From Chrysomallon squamiferum (Eukaryota > Mollusca > Gastropoda > Neomphalida > Peltospiridae), in the NCBI GenBank assembly GCA_012295275.1, contig CM022673.1, positions 10,934,288 to 10,998,287 on the forward strand: a stretch of 64,000 nucleotides of DNA, given 5' to 3'. Position 1 is the stretch's first letter; every line of letters starts with the position of its first letter. Made by a program: the position numbers and the translations under genes. This document shows, piece after piece, positions 23,735 to 35,514 of the stretch. The notes beneath the pieces are model-generated. The model searched no databases, was not told the origin of the DNA, and saw only the letters and a program-made list of their open reading frames with translations.

Positions 23735-24245
23735 ACAACTAGCCAAAGGTGTTTATGATGTTTACAGAGATGTATCCAGTGTTGTACTAGCCAAAGATGT
23801 TTATGATGTTTACAGAGATGTATCCAGTGTTGTACTAGCCAAAGATGTTTATGATGTTTACAGAGATGTATCCAGTGTTGTACTAGCCAAAGATGTTTAT
23901 GATGTTTACAGAGATGTATCCAGTGTTGTACTAGCCAAAGGTGTTTATGATGTTTACAGAGATGTATCCAGTGTTGTACTAGCCAAAGGTGTTTATGATG
24001 TTTATGATGTTTACAGAGATGTATCCAGTGTTGTACTAGCCAAAGATGTTTATGATGTTTACAGAGATGTATCCAGTGTTGTACTAGCCAAAGATGTTTA
24101 TGATGTTTACAGAGATGTATCCAGTGTTGTACTAGCCAAAGATGTTTATGATGTTTAGAGAGATGTATCCAGTGTTGCACTAGCCAAAGATGTTTGTGAT
24201 GTTTACAGAGACATATCCAGTGGTCTACTAGCCAAAGGTGTTTGC
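23735..24245 (-). repeat. 48-bp tandem array (about 11 units) in the probable 3' UTR of the NACHT-TPR gene
   Basis: On the + strand the unit contains AGCCAAAGATGTTTATGATG, then TTTACAGAGATGTATCCAGT and GTTGTACT, 48 bp in all. One unit near 23995 carries a 9-base internal duplication, and outer units are more diverged. The array starts about 115 bases after the stop codon of the minus-strand gene. Because 48 is a multiple of 3, any frame free of stops stays open, giving a minus-strand frame of 16-residue repeats (HWIHLCKHHKHLWLVQ); I do not regard it as a gene. Each unit holds TGTTTAC, the core recognised by forkhead proteins. Confidence 0.92.
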
Positions 24246-24359
24246 ATGTGTCTACAAAACTATGCCAGGCAATGCACTGGCCAAAGGTGCTTACAATGTT
24301 TATGAAGATATATACCCAGCAGTGTGTTGGTCAAATAGGTTTACGATGTCTGCACACTC

Positions 24360-24617
24360 TTAAGCAATAGCTGAAGCAGTTTTTGGCTGCTGTTTGCTCA
24401 GCTCCTCGGCCTCCTCGTTTCTGTTGAGGTTTTGTAAAATGATGATGACGTCCTCCCTGGAGCGGACGGTGTTGGGGTGATTCTTCCCTTGCACCTCCTC
24501 CAGGATGTCCAGCTCCACGTTGACCAGCTCCACGGTGTAAAGCTCCAGAGTCTTGTTCAGCCAGTCTGTGTTGCGTATGTATGAACTCCACTGGTTCCAG
24601 TACAGCTGTCCATACAG
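24360..24617 (-). CDS. NACHT-TPR gene terminal exon
   Basis: The acceptor TCAAACAG is followed by a frame starting LYGQLYWNQWSSYIRNTDW and ending NEEAEELSKQQPKTASAIA before TAA (complement of 24360-24362). The text KNHPNTVRSREDVI is the usual HP-containing turn of a kinesin-light-chain-like TPR. It joins in phase 0 to the exon 25198-25110 (EVPIKYFEQSLNLCLTAFGK). A competing 86-codon frame on the same strand, beginning at 24591, is the wrong phase. Confidence 0.85.
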   Translation of the reverse strand: MYGQLYWNQWSSYIRNTDWLNKTLELYTVELVNVELDILEEVQGKNHPNTVRSREDVIIILQNLNRNEEAEELSKQQPKTASAIA

Positions 24618-24677
24618 CTGTTTGAGATAAACAGGATTCAGGTTAATGTGTGGTGGAATGGAATGGATGAAAGAAAG

Positions 24678-24710
<33 letters not shown>

Positions 24711-27700
24711 GTATGTAAAGAATATACTCAAGAATGCATAACAAAACAAATTACTCACCAAAAAGAATTAAATAATAATAATATAATACAGTATAGTATA
24801 GTGTGGTGTTGTACAGTATAATAAGTATAGTAATGTACATATATAGTGATGTGGTATATACTAAAAAAAAAAAACCCAATAGCATTCACAAAAATACTCA
24901 AATAAAATAAAACAATAATAATAATATGTAAAGTATACTCATGCAGATCTTGTACATGTTTATGAACATATGCAGTCATAAACACATTATCTCTCTCTCT
25001 CATACACAGCTTGCCATATATATATATATAAACCTACATGTATTTCAAAGAAGTATTTATACATACATACATATTTTAAAAAAACAAAATATATGTATAA
25101 TAATATTACCTGATAACACCTGGCTGTTTTCAGATGATACTTGCCAAACGCTGTCAAACACAGATTCAGTGACTGTTCAAAATACTTGATGGGCACCTCT
25201 GAAAACAAACCAACAACATATTTTTATTTAACACTGCACAGTGTACTTTATATCATAGACACAAATCTTGTTTTCTCACTTTTGATAAAACACTGTCTTA
25301 GAAGTATTTTTAACAAAATATATTTACAACTTTATCTCACATTGCCCTTGGGGGTACAAATATTCAGGGTTACAAATATTCTTTCACACTCAAAAAAATC
25401 TTCCACAGACAAGGTATATATAAATCCATTTTTAACAAAATATCAAAACTTGAAAAATTTCAGTTTACTTCTTTAAACCTCAATACTTGGACATATATAA
25501 CTTAAGACCTGTTTTGATGTGATGGGTCACACTAACATTCTCACTCCTTCGTATAAACTCTAATTTACCAATATCTTTGGTGTACTGGTTCTTCTCCCCA
25601 GTCATGTAGAGAACCTCGGCCAGTCCCTGCTGGTTTTTGGTCTTTTTGAATGTGTCGAGGCAGTACTGGAGCAAACTGCCATCGAAATAGGCACACTGAG
25701 TCAGAACCATGCCCAGATGATCATCATACTCGGGCCAGTGTTGTTTGTGTACCTGCCAACAAAATTAATCATTTGTGAGTACAATAATAAGTTAATATTA
25801 ACTATTAACTTAGTGTGTGTGTGTGTGTGTGTGACTGTATGAGAGAGAGAGAGATTATATGGATAGACACACTTAGATAGATAAACACATAGACAGATAG
25901 ACAGACAGAAAGACATGATAGAGAGACAGATAGACAGATAAGAAAGACAGGGAGACAGACAAGCAGAAACCTACTGAGATAAAAGATGCTGGAATTCGCT
26001 TCTTTTTTAAATTCTTCTTTGCTTAGATGATTACACTAAATGGTCACATTTTATTTTATTTTATTTTATTTTATTTTATTTTATTGTATTTTATTTTCAC
26101 ATATTAACAAGATTTTATAAATTAAATTATCTTATACTTTATTTTTTTTTTTATTTTTTATTTTTTGTACCTTTTCGCACCAAGGGCCATATTCTCTGCC
26201 AAGCTCAACACATTTTCTATAGCCAGGATGACTGTTATAAACATACATCAGTGCTGTAAGATAAAAACATATCATATTTAATAGACAAACTAACTATTAA
26301 TTTTTTTTTTAAACATTTATTAATCTTAATATTGATAAATAAATATCATATTTATTACATAAACTAAATAGTAATTTTTGAAACAATCTGAAACAAATAT
26401 CATATTTGTTATATAAACTATATATTTATATTTTTTTAAATTATTTATCTTAATATAAATAAAAACATATTACCATATTTTTTGCATAAACTTATATAAA
26501 TTTAAAAAAATACATACTAATCTTAATATAAATTAAAAATATATTATCATATTTATTATATGAACTACAGATTATTATTATGAAATATTTATTATTCTTA
26601 ATATTAATAAATAATATAATATTTATTATATAAATTATAGATTAATTTTTAAAAGCATTTATTAATCTTAATATTGATAAATAAATATTATCATATTTAT
26701 TACATAAACTATGAATGAATTTTTGAAAAAACTTATTAAACTGAATAAAAACATCAAATTTATACACAAACTACAGATAAATTTTTAAAATACTTATTAA
26801 TTTTAATATAAATAAAAACATATTTATATTATCATGTTTTATAAGTAGCTAATGCATACATTATAAAGAGATTTTCCATTTAACAATAAATAAATAAATA
26901 AGTTCATTAAGTAGGCAAATAAAAAAAATTAAATAAATAAATAAACAAAACAAAACAAAACCATACAATACAATAAAATAGAATATACAAAATAAAACAA
27001 ACCATACAAAAATAAAACAAAAAAACAAAATAAAACAAAACAAAACAAAACAAAAAACAAAGCTAAACTAAACTAAATAAATAAAATTTATTTATTTATT
27101 TATTTATTATATAAAACTATACATTAGCTTTAAAAACACTTATTAATATTAACACAATCGAGACATTTTTACCTCTTTGGTAGTTCAGAGTCATTATAGC
27201 ATGAAGTGGGTCTGCTAATTCTTTGCCATATTTTCCATATTTTTCTTCAGATTCTTTGAGAATGGCTTCCAGAATCTCAACAGCACTGTCATATTCTCCA
27301 ATATCCAGCAAAAACCAGGACACCTTCGTCTTCAGTTTTAAACCTTCATCTGTTTTTGTCAAATTATGAGTCTGAAAATAAAAATAAAATTATAAAAATA
27401 AAAATTAAATTTAAAATTATTTAGTATTATATTTTTTAAATTTGTTTTTTTTTTACATTGGATGATTTTTTTTATGATTATAATAATAAAAATTTTAAAA
27501 ATTTAAAATGTAAAAATAAATTGAAAAAAAATAAATTTCAAAAGGAAAAATAAAATTAATTATAGTTAGAAAGAAATATCTTATAAATTAAAAAAAAAAT
27601 TAAAATGAAATAAAATAAAAAATATGTAATTTACATATAACTATGAATATTAATACTGAAATAAATTTAAAATAAAGATAAAAAATACTAATGTAAAAAT

Positions 27701-30700
27701 AAATAAATTATATATTTTTAAAAATGTCAAATACAATAAAATAAAGTAAATATTAGGATTAATTTTTAAATTAAAAGTATTCAAATATTCAAATAAATAT
27801 AATAAAAGTAAAAATTAATTTGTAATTTAAAAATAAACAAAATGTAAAAAAAACAACAACAAACAAACAAACAAAAAACACACTAATTATAAAAAAAAAA
27901 AGAAGAAAAAAAAAAAAAAAAAAAAAAAAATAAATATTAAAATGAAACAATAGCAATAATAAAATCTGGGAAAAAACAACAAAAAAACACTAGAAAAACA
28001 ACATTTAGGTAATGTAAATTAAAATAAAACAGATTGATTTATTTTAAAAAATGTATATTAAAATCCACTATTCAAAATAATAATAATAATAATAATTAGA
28101 ATTAGAAAATTAGAAAATAAATTAAAATTTTGTTTTTAAACTGACAAAATAAAAAATAAATATATAAAAACAACAATAAATAACCATAAAATGTTTAAAA
28201 ATATAAAATTATAATTATAAAAATGAAATGAAACCTGGAAAAAAAAAAATAATAATGATATGAAATAATATAAAACCAAAATAAATTAAAACTGAAATTA
28301 AAATTAATAATAAAAATAATAATATAAAATGTAAAAAAATAATTAAAAAAACATGTTATAGCGATCATTTGTACTAAGATAACAAAAAAAAAAAATTCAA
28401 CAAAATCATAAAAAAGAGGAAATTCGTCTTACAGTTATATAATTTTCAAGGAACTTTGTGTATGCCTTCGCTGCCACAGAATATCCACCAATGAACTGCC
28501 AGTATCTCATTAACTGCTGCTTGCTTTTCTCGCAGTACATCTGTTCAAAGACCTCTCGCTGTAGGAGACACTCCTTCAAGCCATCCTTGTCTTTCATACA
28601 CATCAGCTGATAAGGCAGCTCCTCACATTTCCTAGTCAAGTACGAGGGCTGTGGAAAATTTTAATATGGTTTTTAGTTTTGTTTTGTAAGAAGATGTAAA
28701 ATATTTTAATATGGTTTTTAGTACAGTTTAGTTACAAGATGTAAAATATTTTAATATGGTTTTTAGTACAGTTTTGTTACAAGATGTAAAATATTTTAAT
28801 ATGGTTTTTAGTACAGTTTTGTAAGAAGATGTAAAATATTTTTTATATTGTTTTTAGTACATTACAGCTTTTAGTACTGTTTTGTTACAAGATGTAAAAT
28901 ATTTTAATATGGTTTTTAGTACAGTTTTGTTACAAGATGTAAAATATTTTAATATGGTTTTTAGTACAGTTTTGTAAGAAGATGTAAAATGTTTTAATAT
29001 TGTTTTTAGTACTGTTTTGTTAGAAGATGCAAAATATTTTAATACTGTTTTTAGTAATATTGTCAGAAGATGTAAAATATATTAATACAGTTTTTAGTTT
29101 TGTTTTGTTAGAAGATGTAAAATATTTTAATATGGTTTTTAGTTGTATTGTCAGAAGATGTAAAATATTTTAATATGGTTTTATAACCGCTTAGTCGGAA
29201 GATTTTAATTTTTTAATATGTTTTTTAATACAGTTTTGCCACAAGATATAAACTGTTTTAATACTATTTTTAGTAGAGTTATTACAAACTGCAACATTTG
29301 TTATTATCATTAATTATATAATATTATTTCTAAATTTACAGCAGTATGAATGACATCTAAAAAGCATTAGTTAAATGTAACTGTTAAATTTAACATTATA
29401 ATTAAATTAATTTAAGTTTCATATCTACTGTCGATATATCAATTTCATGAAGAAATTTTTTTTTCCAGTTAAATATTTCTGTTTATTTCAGATCATTTAT
29501 ATTGGTATAATTAAATTATTTGATAACCACTGATTAAATTTATTCCAACTAGTAAATTCACATCTTATACCTATTAACAATACTAACAATACAATCAAAT
29601 TCATATTACCAGAACAACTAACATTAATTAAATTAAATAAACAATTTACTAACAAATACGTCACATGTAATTAAATGTTTGTTATCTAATTTATTACACT
29701 TCAACTTATTTCATTATAATCATTGTTTTTAAAGCGTTATTTGTCCACACATTCTCATTCATGATTTGATATATAAAACATACACACCTGAGTTTGAAAT
29801 ATGCAGCAATTCTGTCTTGCCACCAGACAGTTTTGGTGCTGTCATTCAGGTAGAGCAGTCTCACTGCTTTGCTGATTGAACGATGGTAAAAATCTAGGCG
29901 CCCGACTCCAGAAGTTCCGCAGGGCCGCATGAAGTATCGCAGACCAAGGTAGATCAAAGCCCACTGGAAAACATCATCACAGAGTTTAGTGTGTAAAAGG
30001 CTTGGTACTTATAGTAGAGTACAGTATTAGAATTAGTATTAGTATTAGTATTAGTAGAAAATAAGTATTAGTTTTATTAGTATATATAGTAGAAAATAAG
30101 TATAGTTTTAGTATGGTATAGTAAAGTAGTTTTATGGTGGTGTAGTAATGTATTGGTATTAGTATTAGTATTAATATCTATATAGTATAGTATAGTATAG
30201 TATAGTGTAGTGTAGTGTAGTGTAGTGTAGTATAGTATACTATACTATACTATACTATACTATACTATACTATACTATACTATACTATACTATACAGATA
30301 TTAACACTAATACTGATATTAACACATTATTACACCACTATAAAACTACATTAGTATAGTATAGTATAGTATAGTTTTAGGAATGGTACAATACAATAAC
30401 ATTAATACAATAAAATAACACAATAACAATAAACAGCGATGCCAATGATGTTGAAGTAATAAAAAAAATGATAAAGTCAGTATTAATAATCAAGTAATAA
30501 AAAATAAATAATAAAAACAATATACATCATCATCTATTAATGAATATAAATAATATTTAAATCTTGCTGGACAAATTATATTAGGTCAGTTCTACCTTAA
30601 TACCTTTTGTCAAGTTTTCTTCAACAAAATCACATTTATTTTAAAAATATATATATATAATTTTTATTCAAGAAATTATACCATTAGTATACTAGGTCAA

Positions 30701-30702
30701 GA

Positions 30703-30775
<73 letters not shown>

Positions 30776-30780
30776 CAATA

Positions 30781-30837
<57 letters not shown>

Positions 30838-33059
30838 GTAATATTAATAACAATGATAATAGTGAATATTGGTTATACCTTAGCCATTGGAATTTTTCCG
30901 TGAATTTTTTTGCTGTCATCATGGCTGCCTGGTTTTTCTGTTGGCACTGAGGGTCTCATTGTCAACATTTCCAGTAACTCAGACTCAGACAGCCCATACC
31001 GCGAAGTTTCTATTAAACACAGGGTTGCTAGAACAAGATCTCCATGTATTCTGAAACCACTCGCTTCAAAACCTGAAACAATTAAAAAAAGTAAAAATTT
31101 ATTTTAAAAATTTCACATTCTGCCATATTCATTTTGAAATAGTTAATATTAAAATCAAAATTTAATTGTTTCTTTCATTTTGAATATAAAATAAACTAAA
31201 TAAATTTTCAAATTTACTAGTGATAAAGTGATTAATTTAAATGACTGATGATTAATCTTTGTTAATAATAAAGAATGACAATAAAATAACAAGCCTGTGA
31301 ATATATTAATCATGTTTCTTCAGATGCAAAAAAGTCTACACAGACTATGTTCAACAATGCAATTTAATAAAAAAAATTATTTTATTTTATATTTTATTTT
31401 ATAATGTCTGATATGCCATAAATTTTGTAATTACTATAAAACAATAACCATTATCATAATTATATTAAAAAAATGTTATACCTAAAACATTCCAGGAAAA
31501 ACATTTCTACAGATTATTAGTGCAGTTCACTCGTGTATTACAAAAAAATTATCATTTACCTCTTGCAACAAACCACCAAGCTCTTCTGGCAAGGAGGTAA
31601 CTTTAGCGGTCAGACTGCGGAAATCTCCAAACACGCGCAGCTCCTCACATGCAACACTCAGCCACAATGGCCGTCCCGCATCTTTCTTCTTGATCAGCAA
31701 CGCCATCTGAAATTTTTAAATATTATAACGAAAAAATTAGTTAATGTAAAACTAACAGACTGAAAATTTCATTACTGAATTTGTTTTCTACAGTAATTTT
31801 CATTTTACAATCATATCACAGTGGATATAACTTTCTACTTTTCACACTTTGCAGTTTAAAAAGAAATGTATTTTTATAGAGACATCAAATAATGTTGATT
31901 TATTATTGTTGATTTTTATAATTTACATCCTATTACAGAGCAGTAACTGTTGTTAAACAAAAAACTTATAACTGACTACATAATACCAAACATATCTTTA
32001 CAAATTTTTAAATTTCTTTTAAAGTTATTGTTCTCATTATGGCCATCATTATCAAACCCTTCATTATTATTATTATTATTGTTGTTGTTGTTTTTACTAT
32101 TACTATTATTATTAATTTTTTTATTATTATTATTGTTTTTGTTGTTGTTTTTACTATTATGGTTATTATCATAGTTTTTATTATTATTATTATATATTAT
32201 TATTAGTCATTTATTCATTTATTTATTTATTGTCTGTTTATCTCAGAACTGACACTAATCTAGTCAACTGACAGGGTTGGTTTATTTTTAGTCCATTGTG
32301 GTACTTTATAATACTCACTTGTTCATCGTCCAGTTGTTTGTTGTATTCTTTCAGAATCTTGACAACGATGTCTTCTCGCACCTCCCCACTGAGCGGCTCC
32401 ACAGTCAGCTCCTGTGTTTTGATCTCGTGATTTCTCAAAGCATCCAAACATTTTCCTTCAAGAGTACTAACTATCAGCTTGACTCTTTTGGGAAGTTTCC
32501 TAGGCAACCAAGTCAGCTGTTGTGCATTGCCTAACCAAAGAAAACAGAAACTTTCAATAAGAAATCAAAAATTATAACATATATTTTCATGACAGCAAGA
32601 TGGATGATTAGATATATAGATTGTAAAAAAAAAAAAAAAATAGAAAATTTAATATGAAATATTCTTTAGGTTATATCTTACATTTTGTTACGAATTCTGC
32701 TGATTTTTTTAAGATATAATAAACATTTGTTAAAAATTCAAAATAAAATAAAATAAAATCGAAATATCATTTTACCTTCATCATCCATCTGATTCAAAGC
32801 ATCAATGTAGATTATCAGTTTCTCATAACCTTCTTCGCGAGCGTGGCGTGCTGACATCTTCAACATCGTTGGCACGAAGCGCATCATTTCATCGTGGTCC
32901 ACTGGGATCACCGAGCCACTTGGCATGCACTCGTGGAACAAGCGAGACAAAATACTGTATGCGTTGGTCGAGTCTGGCGTAGCACCAGTGAAATGGAAAA
33001 ATACCTGAAATGTTTTATAATTGATGCGTTATGTTTGGAGCTTTTAGAAAAATAAGAAA

Positions 33060-33092
<33 letters not shown>

Positions 33093-35483
33093 CAAAAGGT
33101 GGATTCAGTATAGGTTTAGAGAGAGATTGGAAAGAGAGAAACAGAGAGAGAGAGGAAGAAAGAGAGAGAGAGAGAGAGGGAAAGAGTAAATGAGGAGAGA
33201 GAGAGAGAGGGGAGAGAGAATGAGAGAGAGATAAGAAGAAAGTGTGAGAGAGAGAGAGAGACCAAGAGAGGAAGAAAGATAGTGAGAGAGAGAATGAAAG
33301 GCGAGAGAGGAAGAGACATAAATTATACTTTTTTTAATGTTTCAGGTTTTAAAACGAGTGGTTTCAGAATATGGTGAAGATCTTAGAGAGAGGGAATACG
33401 ACTGAAAGAGCCAAAGAAACAGAATTACAATGAGAATGTAGAGAGAGAGAGACACAGAGATCTAGAGAGGGAGTGAGATAGTGACATAATGATCCAGAGA
33501 GACAACAGCTTAAAGAGGAGACACACAAAAACACACACACACACATACACACACAGACTGAAAGACAGATAAACATACAGACACATACAGGAGGAAACAC
33601 AGAGCAAACAGGAGACAGAAAAGACAGAGAGAGAGATACACTTCATCTAGAAACACATGTAATTAAATTCACTGGACTCAACACTAACTCAGATCACTTA
33701 CTTTATTTGATTGATTTTCACAACTCATTTTAGCTGATGAAGCGACAAGAGCACTTTTCCCAGCACCAGGAAAGCCAACAAGGGAGAGAATAATTTCGTT
33801 TTTATTTTCACGACTGATGTAATTTTCAATCTCCTGCAGCAGTGAATCTCGCCCCAGAAGAATCTGAAAATTTTCAAATGAATATGAAATTCTGAACAGA
33901 CAGGAGCATATGTATGTTACATTTTTTGAGTGGTAGTCTTGTTCAGTTTTTGATAAACTATAACTGAGATTTCTGGAAACTATCAGCCTATTGGTTTTGT
34001 TTCTGAGTAGTATCAAACCTTTGCTAATTATAAAGTAGGTCAAGCTCAGATAGAGGAGAAATACCATTTTGCATATTTTATCTGGATTGTTTTTCTATTT
34101 TGGAAGACAAACCATAACTAATATTAAAGTTTACCTAATTATAATCAGGAAAGATCAGGGAAGCAACCATTTTTCTTTCTTTCTCCTTTTTTCATTTTTT
34201 TTTTTATATTTCAGTGAATGATTTATTAAATTTATTTTAAGACAAAACATTTTTTTAAAGTGCTGTTCACGTCTTAATTAAAATTACCAACCTGACCACG
34301 CCTCATCATGAAGTCTTTCTGCTGTGAGTACAATTCCTCCGTTTCAGTGAGCTCCTCATTAAGACAGTTGTCCGGATACTGGTAGCTGAGTTTAGACTTG
34401 AAGAAGTCGAGGATGGTTTGACCAAACTGTTCCAATCCTGTCAACATGATCCTCGCACCACTGACGTTGTCAAACATGGTCGAATACTCGACAGTTTGAT
34501 CAGGAAAATGTTGGCGAATTTTACCTAAAAAAAAAAAAATTTAAATGAAAAAAAATATTTTTTTATCATTTCACTCACTGAAAATTCAAATTTAAAAATC
34601 ACTGGATTGGACGAAGTGGAATTATTTGAACAATGGTGCAGTCCAAATATTTTTAAACCCTATTCATTTGTTTTATTTTATTATTAATTAAGACTGGGAC
34701 AAAATGAAATGTAACTAGAAAGTATGCAGAATTAATTTAGACTGTTTATTCCAATGACCAAATGGTGTACACTTTAAAAATAAACTTAGTAATTTTTGCT
34801 ATTGTGAAACCTCAAAACTCTTTATTCTTTTACTGTAAGTATGAATAAATTTGCTTTGACATAAAAAAATCTGCTTGTACTATAAATAATATGATTTCAT
34901 CCAGCCATATTTCATTTATTAATAGACATAAAGGTTTCCAACCTTTCAGTATTTCCAGTGAGGTTCTGTTGTCAGGGTTATGTTCTGTGTAACTCCTGGC
35001 AACATCACTGTCATGGATGGAATTCAGAAAACTGGGATTTCTCAACATAAACAAAGCCTGAAAATGAAAAGTTTTAAATTATATTTAAAAAATAACAACA
35101 ACAAAATAAAACAAAATCTCTGATACTCGTCATTTTTCTTCATACACATATATACATTTTTATTTTTTTTGCACATGCACAAATATAATTTTCTATTTTA
35201 ACATAAAAAATTGATAAATATTGGTTTAATTAAATTTTTTTTTTTTTTTAAGGTACATATATTATTTTCATATATATTATACATATATATAGAAACTGCT
35301 ATTCTGCCAGTCATCATGACACGGGTTTATCAAAGTGTATGGTATGTGATGCTCTGCATATTGTCTTTCTTAACAAAATCATGTGACATCAAAAATCATT
35401 ATTAATATAAAGATATGTTATAGGTTTTATAATGCCAATTATTTTGTATTATATTCTTTTATTATTATATATACACAAACACA

Positions 35484-35514
<31 letters not shown>

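Noticed and set aside
23671-24180. 169-codon minus-strand frame of 16-residue repeats (HWIHLCKHHKHLWLVQ)
   Set aside because: It is a 48-bp noncoding tandem array downstream of a stop codon. Units are too identical at silent and non-silent sites alike to suggest protein selection.
23735-24245. CRISPR-like regular repeats
   Set aside because: Head-to-tail units without unique spacers in a eukaryotic locus; a minisatellite.
24331-24591. 86-codon minus-strand frame starting MEFIHTQHR
   Set aside because: Wrong phase of the terminal TPR exon; the correct frame reads LYGQLYWNQWSSYIR and matches the splice phase.
28632-28648. Acceptor TTCCACAG at 28649-28650 for the TPR exon
   Set aside because: It leads to a stop (TGA) within three codons when joined to the preceding exon in its phase; TTGACTAG at 28632-28633 restores the frame.
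30692-30922. Poly-tyrosine minus-strand frame
   Set aside because: Translation of a TAA microsatellite.
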